From NCBI GenBank assembly GCA_017390585.1, contig JAFPBB010000010.1, positions 1 to 49,284 on the forward strand: 49,284 bases of DNA, read 5' to 3'. The notes under the pieces were generated by a model that had not been told where the DNA came from, searched no databases, and saw nothing but the letters and a program-made list of their open reading frames with translations. A program made the position numbers and the translations under genes. The DNA is from Tidjanibacter sp. Its GTDB lineage: Bacteria; Bacteroidota; Bacteroidia; Bacteroidales; Rikenellaceae. Shown here one piece after another: positions 35,413 to 42,540 of this stretch. Every line of letters starts with the position of its first letter. Positions within the stretch are counted from its first letter, which is position 1.

Positions 35413-36462
35413 CTACTTGGCGATGAAGATGTAGACGGGAAGGTGGTCGGACCATCCGTTCTGGAAGTTGTTGCCCACATAGGTACGCAGGGGGTAGCCC
35501 TTATATTGGCCCTCCTTCTGGAAGAGGAAGTCGGCCTTGAAGATGTTGCCATAGTACTTTGCGCCGCTGGGTTTCCAGAGTTGGAGTGTGCCTTTGGGAG
35601 CATTGGCCACGTTGGAGCTCACGACGATGTTGTCGAAGAGGTTCCAGAGGTCGTTGTAGACGAGGGTGCCGTAGCCATCCTTGTGCATCTGCCAATAGGG
35701 GTTGAAGAGGTCCATCTCCTCGAGTTTGTTTTTCTTGAGTTTGGCACCGAGGTCCTCCGACACGCTCTTGTCGCCGGGGTCGTCGTTGAAGTCACCCATC
35801 ACGAAGATTTTGGTTGCGGGTTTGGCGGTGCGAACGGAGTCGCAGATACCCTTGATTTGTGCTGCCAGACCCTCGCGGAGGAATGCCGAGGAGCTCTGAC
35901 CGCCTCTGCGGCTGGGCCAGTGGCTCACCAGGAAGAAGCAATCCTCGCCGTCGATTTTGCCCCACATAGTGAGCAAGTCGCGGGTGCGGAAGTTGGCCCT
36001 TGCACCGGGGATGTTGGCTTTGATCGACTCGCTACCCTCATATTTGAATTGGTCGGGGCGGTAGAAGAAGGCCACATCCACGCCACGGGCATCGGGACCA
36101 TCGTAGTGGCAGATCTGGTAGTTGGCGGGGAGGAGTTTGGGCATCGAGGCGATATCCTCGAGTACATTGCGGTTTTCCACCTCGCTCACGCCGATGACGG
36201 TGGGGTAGGCTTTGTTGCTCTGTGCCACCGAGTAGAAGAGACGCTCGAGGTTGTCGAGTTTTTTGTGGTACTTGGCAGAGTTCCACTCCTTCACACCTGT
36301 GGGGATGAACTCTGTGTCGTAGATTGTGGGGTCCTGGATGGTGTCGAAGAGGTTCTCCACATTGTAGAACAAGACGGTGTAGCGTTTGCTCTGAGCAGCG
36401 GCGGAGCCTATGGAGAGGACCATTGCCGCCAAGAGAGTGAGTACGAAAATGTTGCGCTTCAT
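35413..36462 (-). CDS. Secreted endonuclease/exonuclease/phosphatase-fold enzyme
   Basis: A 349-residue exported metal-dependent phosphodiesterase of the DNase-I-like (EEP) superfamily. The start at 36462 opens a signal peptide (M-K-R-N-I-F-V-L-T-L-L, ending A-A-A-Q); a second possible Met lies four codons upstream. Core motifs are complete: F-Y-N-V-E-N-L-F with Asn34, G-V-S-E-V-E-N with the metal-binding Glu94, S-H-W-P-S-R near the middle, G-D-F-N-D with Asp224 and Asn226, and the catalytic S-D-H-L-P-V with His340. Substrate could be DNA, RNA or other phosphodiesters; the neighbouring nucleases favour nucleic acid. It lies 37 bp after a nuclease gene. Confidence 0.92.
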   Translation of the reverse strand: MKRNIFVLTLLAAMVLSIGSAAAQSKRYTVLFYNVENLFDTIQDPTIYDTEFIPTGVKEWNSAKYHKKLDNLERLFYSVAQSNKAYPTVIGVSEVENRNVLEDIASMPKLLPANYQICHYDGPDARGVDVAFFYRPDQFKYEGSESIKANIPGARANFRTRDLLTMWGKIDGEDCFFLVSHWPSRRGGQSSSAFLREGLAAQIKGICDSVRTAKPATKIFVMGDFNDDPGDKSVSEDLGAKLKKNKLEEMDLFNPYWQMHKDGYGTLVYNDLWNLFDNIVVSSNVANAPKGTLQLWKPSGAKYYGNIFKADFLFQKEGQYKGYPLRTYVGNNFQNGWSDHLPVYIFIAK

Positions 36463-36499
36463 ATAGTTGTGCATTTTGATTTGTCCGTTTGTGAATTGC

Positions 36500-37729
36500 C
36501 TATAGGCCCCAATCGCTTGGGTTGTAGGTCTCTTTGGGTGCGTTGGGCACATTGGGGAAGAAGGTGTGACCGGTCATCTCCTCCAGCTCGGCCACGCTCA
36601 TCATCATTCCGCGGTGGGGTTTGACCTTGTGCTGCGAGGAGTTGTGCTCCACCATAAAGACCACGCACTTGAGCTCGTTCTCCGAGCAGTTCACCACCCA
36701 TTTGCCGCTGTTGCCGCTCTTGGTGCGGAGGAGCACTTTGTAGTAGTGGGTGGGGATGACGGTGCCGCTCGAGGTGGTGTTCTTATTCTCCCAATAGCAA
36801 CCATTGACCATATAGAGGGTGTCGGCGCAGAGGAGGCCGTCGCAATACTCCTCGAGGTTGTTCCACACACCGCCGCCGGTGTTGAATCCGTCGGAGAGTT
36901 GGGGGGCGATGTTGGAGTAGTAGAAGGCCTGCACGTTGGCACCGCGGCTCACCAGACGGTCGGCACTTCCGAGCATATGGCCTCGGGTGTAGCCACTGCG
37001 CTTGTGGACCTGGATGCTGGAGGGAATTTCGGGGTCGGGTGCGTAGGCGTCGCTGCGGGAGGTGTTTTTGGCGGTGTAGTAGGAGTGCATAGGCGAGGCC
37101 ACCCACACGGGGCAACCGAGCTCCTCCGAGTAGCACACTGCGAAGTTGCGGACTTTGCCACCAGCCACATCGGGAATCATATGGTAGGCATAGTAGTAGT
37201 CGCTGTTCTCCTCTTCGGTGGGAAGTTCTGCCCAGCCGGCATATTTGGCACCGCTGTCGGTGTTGCCACCATCATCGTTGCCGCCGTCGTCATTGCCACC
37301 GTCGTCATTGCCACCATCGTCGTTGCCACTGTCGTCGTTGCCACCATCGTCGTTGCCACCGTCGTCGTTGCCACTCTCTGTGCCCTTCTGGGTGAGCAGG
37401 ATGGCGAAGGAGGCAGTCTCACCGGGATTTTTGGGCGAGACGCTGATGCGGGTGCTACGGCTCGCGGAGGAGGTGTTGGGCTCTATGGTGCAGAGTACAC
37501 CGGCCGAGCCACTATACTCGTTGGCGTCGAACTTCAGCCAATCGGCCGTTGCGTCGATGGTCCAAGTGGTGTTGCTGTAGATGTTGATGACGATGGTTGT
37601 GCCCTTGGCGGCCACGGTGGTGGATGCAAAGGGGGTGAGCAGGTAGCTCTTTTCCGCCTCGGGCTTCTCCTCGCATCCGCTCATCATCAGCAGGCCTATG
37701 AGCGCCATAATGATGCCTAATCTCTTCAT
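36500..37729 (-). CDS. BACON-domain lipoprotein with DNA/RNA non-specific endonuclease domain (T-R-G-H variant)
   Basis: 409 residues from Met at 37729. The lipobox is M-S-G-C (Cys19), marking a surface-type lipoprotein. A BACON-like Ig domain covers about 28-115 (N-T-T-W-T-I-D-A-T-A-D-W-L-K-F). A linker of seven G-N-D-D-(G/S) units and one variant follows at about 118-158. The nuclease domain of the NucA/Serratia ββα-metal type is C-terminal. The usual D-R-G-H is T-R-G-H here (248-251), with the general-base His251 kept, as is the metal-binding Asn273 in S-N-I-A-P-Q. Loss of the Asp may change activity but need not abolish it. It overlaps nothing and is 60 bp after the related nuclease gene. 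Confidence 0.9.
   Translation of the reverse strand: MKRLGIIMALIGLLMMSGCEEKPEAEKSYLLTPFASTTVAAKGTTIVINIYSNTTWTIDATADWLKFDANEYSGSAGVLCTIEPNTSSASRSTRISVSPKNPGETASFAILLTQKGTESGNDDGGNDDGGNDDSGNDDGGNDDGGNDDGGNDDGGNTDSGAKYAGWAELPTEEENSDYYYAYHMIPDVAGGKVRNFAVCYSEELGCPVWVASPMHSYYTAKNTSRSDAYAPDPEIPSSIQVHKRSGYTRGHMLGSADRLVSRGANVQAFYYSNIAPQLSDGFNTGGGVWNNLEEYCDGLLCADTLYMVNGCYWENKNTTSSGTVIPTHYYKVLLRTKSGNSGKWVVNCSENELKCVVFMVEHNSSQHKVKPHRGMMMSVAELEEMTGHTFFPNVPNAPKETYNPSDWGL
37265..37369 (-). repeat. Coding 15-bp minisatellite, seven units
   Basis: Seven 15-bp units (plus-strand start GCCACC(A/G)TCGTCGTT, with single-base variants) in frame within the nuclease gene at 36500-37729. They encode the acidic G-N-D-D-G linker between the BACON and nuclease domains. 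Unit number could vary between strains by slippage without shifting the frame. Confidence 0.9.
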
Positions 37730-37789
37730 TGTCTTGTTTTTCGGATTTATGTGTGGTTGTTTTGTTGATTTCAATGGTTGGGTGGGGGG

Positions 37790-38935
37790 CTATTGGAGTC
37801 GCCAATAGAGATTGTCGGTCTTGCTCTCCACTCGTGCTTCGATGGCGTCGTCGAGTCCCACGAAGAAGTCCAGTCCCGTCAGCTCCTCCAGCTCGTCGAT
37901 GGTCATCACATCATTGAGTGTGGCCACTCCTGTGGCTGCTTTGTGGGGCAACCAGATGGCTATGGCTTGGTAGGTGGAGGGTTTGCGATATTGGAGCAGG
38001 GCTTTGTAGTAGTAGTTGGGGATGGCCACCTGCTTGCTGCTGTCGCTCTTGCAGTAGGTGTATTTCACCTCCTCGCCGCCACCTGCGGTCTGCACCACTG
38101 CACCCGTGACCACATAGAGGGTGTCGCATCCGTAGGCCCAATCGCGCACCTGATTCTCGATGCCTGCCCACTTCTTTTGATTGAGACCCGAGAGCTGTGG
38201 GGTCATATTGGTGGGGTAGAAGGTTTGACGGTTGTCGTCGTTGGAGCCGAGACGCGATGCGGAGGGGAGCATATGGCCGCGGTCGTAGGAGCCCTGATAG
38301 GAGTATTTCATATAGAGTTGCTTCTCCTCGGGGATGTTGGGGTCCAAGATTCCCCAATCGTTGGTGCGTATACCGATGCCATCCATATTGCCGCTGCAGA
38401 GGGGGTAGGCCACCCAGAGGGGGAGGTAGTAGTCGGCATCGTAGTAGACGGAGAAACTGCGCTCGCGGTTACCCGTCGAGGGGAGCATATGGCGCGAGTG
38501 GTAGTAGCGCTCGTTGTCCACCGCAAAGGCGGGGAGCTCGAGCCATCCGCTCAGATCGCCGGCGTCGGTGCTGTATTTGGAGCGCTGCGTGACGCTAAGA
38601 CTCTTGCGCGAGGAGGCAAAGGAGATGGTGAGGATGAGCGAACGCTCCTCCTCGAGTGTGTTGGCGCCGAAGGAGAGGAGCACATTGGCGCTACCTTCGC
38701 CACTGCTCTTGCTGGGCCTACACCAATCGGCCACACCCTCGAGGGAGGTGTACTCTATCGAGAGGCTCCACTTCTCCTCGGTGGAGATGGAGAGGAAGGC
38801 CTGCTTCACATCTGCACCGATGACCTCACCGAGGTTGAGCTCCACATTGTTGGGCATAATGGGGTGGAAGGGTGTGCAGGAGTTGCCGACGAGGGTCAGC
38901 AGCGCGGCGAGGAGTATGGTTGCAAGTCGGAGCAT
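37790..38935 (-). CDS. DNA/RNA non-specific endonuclease lipoprotein
   Basis: 381 residues from Met at 38935; the lipobox is V-G-N-S-C (Cys20). Residues 30-120 form a BACON-like beta domain (W-S-L-S-I-E-Y-T-S-L-E-G-V-A-D-W, ending S-V-T-Q). The nuclease domain is C-terminal: Y-Y-H-S-R-H-M-L-P, then the canonical D-R-G-H at 218-221 with the general-base His221, and the metal-binding Asn243 in T-N-M-T-P-Q. It is closely similar in plan to the next gene (36500-37729), so the pair arose by duplication; this copy keeps the catalytic motif and lacks the G-N-D-D linker. A 14-bp palindrome lies in its leader. Confidence 0.92.
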   Translation of the reverse strand: MLRLATILLAALLTLVGNSCTPFHPIMPNNVELNLGEVIGADVKQAFLSISTEEKWSLSIEYTSLEGVADWCRPSKSSGEGSANVLLSFGANTLEEERSLILTISFASSRKSLSVTQRSKYSTDAGDLSGWLELPAFAVDNERYYHSRHMLPSTGNRERSFSVYYDADYYLPLWVAYPLCSGNMDGIGIRTNDWGILDPNIPEEKQLYMKYSYQGSYDRGHMLPSASRLGSNDDNRQTFYPTNMTPQLSGLNQKKWAGIENQVRDWAYGCDTLYVVTGAVVQTAGGGEEVKYTYCKSDSSKQVAIPNYYYKALLQYRKPSTYQAIAIWLPHKAATGVATLNDVMTIDELEELTGLDFFVGLDDAIEARVESKTDNLYWRLQ

Positions 38936-38981
38936 TGTGTTGTCGTTGTTGTTTGCGGTGTTGCTATTTTGGTTGCTTGTC

Positions 38982-38995
38982 CATCCAATTGGATG
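38982..38995. promoter_or_regulatory. 14-bp palindrome upstream of the nuclease operon
   Basis: CATCCAATTGGATG, a perfect palindrome, 47 bp before the start of the 37790-38935 nuclease gene. A weak -7-like TACCTTTA (minus strand, 39017-39010) lies just upstream, which would put the palindrome close to +10 of the transcript. It could be an operator or a start-site hairpin. Confidence 0.4.
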
Positions 38996-39034
38996 TGCAT
39001 ATTGGGGCGTAAAGGTACGCATTTATTTTTGATT

Positions 39035-39054
39035 TGCGCACGCGCGCGCACGTA
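39035..39054. other. Alternating pyrimidine-purine tract
   Basis: Twenty bases of uninterrupted alternating pyrimidine and purine (TG, CG and CA steps) in the gap between the large lipoprotein and the nuclease genes. Such tracts favour left-handed DNA under negative supercoiling. Confidence 0.6.
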
Positions 39055-39085
39055 AACGTGCAATTGGAGGGTAAATAATGGCATA

Positions 39086-39120
39086 AAAAACCCACCGTCG
39101 GTAGTAGACGGTGGGTTTTT
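39086..39120 (-). terminator. Terminator of the large OB-fold lipoprotein gene
   Basis: A perfect 14-bp stem (39086-39099 with 39107-39120) with a 7-nt loop and runs of T or A on either side. It separates the large lipoprotein gene from the five-gene operon downstream, although readthrough is possible. Confidence 0.92.
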
Positions 39121-39168
39121 CCTATCGGCGGAGTCGTTTTTGCTCCGCAATGTGTGGTCTGTTGTCGA

Positions 39169-42100
39169 CTACTGTGCTGCGGTCCACATTACATCCCAAA
39201 TCGAAACGCGGTCCTTGTTACCTGCAAGTTGCGAGGGGCAGTTGTTGGTGAATACGATCTGGAAGTCACCTGCAATGTTGATCTCCTCCTCGAAGCTCTG
39301 TACCTCATATTTCGCGCAGGAGGTCTTGACATTGATGGTCTTCACGGCCTCGCCGTTCTGCATAATGGTCACGTCAATATCCACACCATTCTTGTCGGTG
39401 AAGGCAAGACCGTAGGTGAATTTGAGTTTGCCAATACCGCCATTGAGTACGGGCGAGGTGATAGAACCAATCTTGTCGGTACCACCTGCGATGCAGAATG
39501 CGCGGGTGTTGGGGTCGCTGCCGAGGAGGCTGGGAAGCACGGGGTTGGCATCGTTGGGGCCACCCGACTGAACGGCACAGAACTTACCCACCCAACCTGC
39601 GGTGGTGGTGCGATCAGTGTAGGAGGAGTTGTGTGCAACGGTAGCAAAGTCGTCGCGACCAGCCCATTCGCCAAGCTCGGGCTTATCGGGGTCGGGCTCG
39701 GGCTCGGTGGTGCCACCGCCCTCGCCCTGCTCGCCAAAGCGGGCGCCGGTGAGGCCTGCGTAGTCGGAGTTCTGACCGAAGATAATCTGAACGGTACCCT
39801 TGTTGTAGCCGGCGATACCCTTGATGGTACCCGAACCCTGTGCTACGGTTGCGCTGCCATAGGTGGCATATTTCGACGAGAATACCACAAAGTTGTTGCC
39901 ATTGGCATCCTCAATGCCGATGGAGGTGTGCATACCATCCATTACCCAAGTCTTGGCAAGGTCGGCAGCTACAACCTGAACACCCTCGAGAGCTACATAC
40001 TGACCCTCATACTTGTTGGCAAGGAAGTCGGCCATCGAAACGGTCTTGGCCTCCACAGCGTTGCCGCTCGAAATCTTGGTGATCTTCTCCAGTGCGAGAC
40101 CGCTGATCTGGATGGCATCGTTGTAGGTGCCCACGGTTGCGCCGCTGAGGTCAATCTGCACCTTGTCGCCGAATGCGAAAGTGTGGTTTGCAGCGAGGTA
40201 GAACTGAAGACCTGCGGTGGCGTCCTGAACATACAGACCCTTCTTCGAGGTGAGGTTGTTGAGGTCCATATTGGAGATCACCACACCCTCGATGGTGGCG
40301 TTGGAGATGGTTGCACCCTCACCCATAGCCAAGATGTCGGCAATGTTGGTGATGCCGGGAGTGGGATCGGGAGTGGGATCGGGCTCGGGATCGGGCTCGG
40401 TGGTGCCGCCGCCGGTGTTGCCGCCCTCGCCGTTTGCCTCGTCGGTGAGTTTCACACCGAAGAAGATGGCGCGGGTAGCGTAGTCGGAGGTGGCTGCGCA
40501 GTCAAATGCTGCGTTGCTCGAGAACTCGATTACGTCGGTGGCTGCGAGGCCGCTGAGCAGAATCGAGTAGTGGTCGCTGTCGGATACGGTGATGGTGTAG
40601 GGAGGATTCTGTGCTGCACCATCGTTGGCCTTGATGGGCTGAGCGATAGCCTCGCCACCGTTTACGCGGAAGTAGATGGTCTGGTCGCCACCTGCACCCC
40701 AAGCTACAGCGTAGAAGTTGAGATATTTGTCGCCCGAAACGCCAATGGCTTTCGAGGTGAACTTACCCTGCTGTTTGCTCTTGCCGAGTTTGAAACCGGT
40801 GGCAGTCTGACCATTAACTTTGGAGTCGTTGCCGAGGGTGTAGACAGCGTTGGTGGAGTTGTCGGCAGCCTGCACGAAGGGGCTGTCGGAAACAAACTCA
40901 CCATTGCCAGCTACGGGAGGCTCGGGCTCGGTGGTGCCGCCGCCCTCACCATCGGTGTGCGAGATGTAGAGAGCGTTTTTGATCTCGTGTTTGTTGCCCT
41001 GCTCGTAGAAGAAATACTTACCCTGAACGGTGATAACATCGCCTGCGTTCAGACCTTTGGCTGCCCAATCGATGGTGGCACCTGTGTTGTCAACAAGGCC
41101 ATAAATGTAGATGCTGCCGCTCTCGTCCACGAGGTCGAAGTTGCCGTACTGAGTGTTGATGCTACCGCTAATGGTACCGGTAAGCTGATAGGTGGTTGCA
41201 GTGTCTGCCTTCTCTATGAACTCTGCAACGGAGATAGCCTGTGCATTGGGGTCGGGCTCGGTAGTACCACCACCGGTGTTGTCGCCGCCGGTGTTGCCAC
41301 CCTCGATTGCGCCGCCTGCCGAGAGGTCAATCTCTGCGCCGCCGCCACCTGCGGTGAGCTTCACATCGTCGAGTGCGTAGGCTGCACCCACGGATGCGGT
41401 GAAGTAGAGCGAGATGGTCTCGGGCACCTCTTTGAGGTTGAACTGCGAGGTTGCGATGTTCCATTTGCCGTTGAGGTTTACGCCCTCGAGGAAGGAGTAG
41501 CTGAGCTCGGTCCACTTCTCGCCGTCGCCGCTGATGTACACCTTGAACTCGTTGTTGTTGAAGGTGTTGTCGGTGGCGTTGTACTCATAGCGCTCGGTAC
41601 CGAACGAGAGGGTGAGTGCGTTGCCCTCGAGCTCTGCGAGCGAGATGTCGCTGATGGTGAAGTTGGTGGGGGCAGTGCCGAACCAGAGGTAGTTCACGCC
41701 GCTACCCTCGTAGTTGGAGTGGGTTCCACCCGAACCGTTGGAGGAGTTGCTACGAACGGTGAGTTTGGTACCGGTGTAGCTTACGCCTGCCTGATTCTCG
41801 GGGGTGGGGTTGCAGAATGCGCGACCCGTGTCGCCGTCCATATAGGTGTCCCAACCACTGGAGCCTTTCTGTGCCTGGCCGCCCTTGTCGAAGTTGTCGT
41901 AGTAGAGAACATCGCCGAGGGCCACCTGACCTTTGCCGGCCTGGGCTACGGTGATGGAGAGCTCGGTCTTATCCATCGAGATTTTGATGGTCTCGTTGCG
42001 AGCCTCGCCATCGTTGGGGGCTGCGGTGATGATAGCCTGAACCACGGTCTCCACCATATCGGGGTTGGAGTAGCTCAGGGGGGTGATGCCGAACCAATCG

Positions 42101-42312
42101 GCCTGCGAGTTGATGTTCCAACTGCGGGTTGCTTTGATGACAAATTTCTGCTCGCCGCCCTCCTCGGGGAAGTTGATGGAGGTCAGGGCCACGCCATCCT
42201 CGGTGGTCACGCTAATCTCGGGCAGAGTGTACTCGGGACCATTGGGAACGCAGCTGTTCATCAGCAGGGCCAGAGGCGCTGCAAGAAACAAAAGCAATCT
42301 TTTGATGTTCAT
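39169..42312 (-). CDS. Large multidomain surface lipoprotein with OB-fold and DUF5689 domains
   Basis: 1047 residues from Met at 42312; the lipobox is M-N-S-C (Cys21). Apparent order: BACON-like domain at about 30-130 (R-S-W-N-I-N-S-Q-A-D-W-F-G-I); jelly-roll-like binding module at about 135-330; OB-fold at about 360-450 (I-S-V-A-E-F-I-E-K, Y-Q-L-T-G-T-I-S, Y-G-N-F-D-L-V-D-E-S-G-S-I-Y-I-Y-G-L, G-D-V-I-T-V-Q-G-K); second jelly-roll-like module at about 465-630; DUF5689-type region at about 660-860 (I-S-N-A-T-I-E-G-V-V-I-S-N, G-L-Y-V-Q-D-A). A beta-rich C-terminal module of choice-of-anchor type follows. Flexible G-G-G-T-T-E-P-E/D-P linkers separate them. No catalytic motif is seen, so it is probably a binding platform. 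Related OB domains accompany secreted nucleases such as YhcR, which agrees with the neighbours. Confidence 0.87.
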   Translation of the reverse strand: MNIKRLLLFLAAPLALLMNSCVPNGPEYTLPEISVTTEDGVALTSINFPEEGGEQKFVIKATRSWNINSQADWFGITPLSYSNPDMVETVVQAIITAAPNDGEARNETIKISMDKTELSITVAQAGKGQVALGDVLYYDNFDKGGQAQKGSSGWDTYMDGDTGRAFCNPTPENQAGVSYTGTKLTVRSNSSNGSGGTHSNYEGSGVNYLWFGTAPTNFTISDISLAELEGNALTLSFGTERYEYNATDNTFNNNEFKVYISGDGEKWTELSYSFLEGVNLNGKWNIATSQFNLKEVPETISLYFTASVGAAYALDDVKLTAGGGGAEIDLSAGGAIEGGNTGGDNTGGGTTEPDPNAQAISVAEFIEKADTATTYQLTGTISGSINTQYGNFDLVDESGSIYIYGLVDNTGATIDWAAKGLNAGDVITVQGKYFFYEQGNKHEIKNALYISHTDGEGGGTTEPEPPVAGNGEFVSDSPFVQAADNSTNAVYTLGNDSKVNGQTATGFKLGKSKQQGKFTSKAIGVSGDKYLNFYAVAWGAGGDQTIYFRVNGGEAIAQPIKANDGAAQNPPYTITVSDSDHYSILLSGLAATDVIEFSSNAAFDCAATSDYATRAIFFGVKLTDEANGEGGNTGGGTTEPDPEPDPTPDPTPGITNIADILAMGEGATISNATIEGVVISNMDLNNLTSKKGLYVQDATAGLQFYLAANHTFAFGDKVQIDLSGATVGTYNDAIQISGLALEKITKISSGNAVEAKTVSMADFLANKYEGQYVALEGVQVVAADLAKTWVMDGMHTSIGIEDANGNNFVVFSSKYATYGSATVAQGSGTIKGIAGYNKGTVQIIFGQNSDYAGLTGARFGEQGEGGGTTEPEPDPDKPELGEWAGRDDFATVAHNSSYTDRTTTAGWVGKFCAVQSGGPNDANPVLPSLLGSDPNTRAFCIAGGTDKIGSITSPVLNGGIGKLKFTYGLAFTDKNGVDIDVTIMQNGEAVKTINVKTSCAKYEVQSFEEEINIAGDFQIVFTNNCPSQLAGNKDRVSIWDVMWTAAQ

Positions 42313-42384
42313 AATTTTTTGTGTGTTGTTTGTTGTGAAAAATGTGTGTATAGTGTTGTTTTTTCTTACTCGTTGGCTCATTGC

Positions 42385-42400
42385 CCGACCTTAAGGTCGG
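42385..42400. promoter_or_regulatory. 16-bp perfect palindrome in the leader of the large lipoprotein
   Basis: CCGACCTTAAGGTCGG, centred at 42392/42393. It falls at about +18 to +33 of the transcript predicted from the promoter at 42425-42455. It may be a repressor site or, in RNA, a 6-bp stem with a UUAA loop. Confidence 0.5.
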
Positions 42401-42424
42401 CATTTCGCGCGTGTGCATTTGGCG

Positions 42425-42455
42425 CAAAATTATCTATTTTTCCTGTCTCTGCAAA
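42425..42455 (-). promoter_or_regulatory. Promoter of the large lipoprotein gene, full -33/-7
   Basis: On the minus strand TTTG (42455-42452), a 19-bp spacer, and TAATTTTG (42432-42425). The predicted start is near 42418, with a leader of about 105 nt. Confidence 0.85.
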
Positions 42456-42526
42456 CTTTTTTGTCAATCTTTCGCTCTCGGTTCCCTTTTTTTGCGTTGG
42501 GGGTAGGTGGAGTCGGAGTTTTTTCT

Positions 42527-42534
42527 TACTTTTG
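42527..42534 (+). promoter_or_regulatory. -7 box placing the ABC gene on a leaderless mRNA
   Basis: TACTTTTG, a full match to TAnnTTTG, ends 6 bp before the ATG at 42541. With usual spacing the transcript would begin at or within a base or two of the start codon. The -33 box is not clear. Confidence 0.6.
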
Positions 42535-42540
42535 TAAGTT

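Noticed and set aside
39154-42537. Open frame of 1127 codons opposite the large lipoprotein
   Set aside because: The minus-strand frame has a lipobox, domains, promoter and terminator; the plus frame has none.
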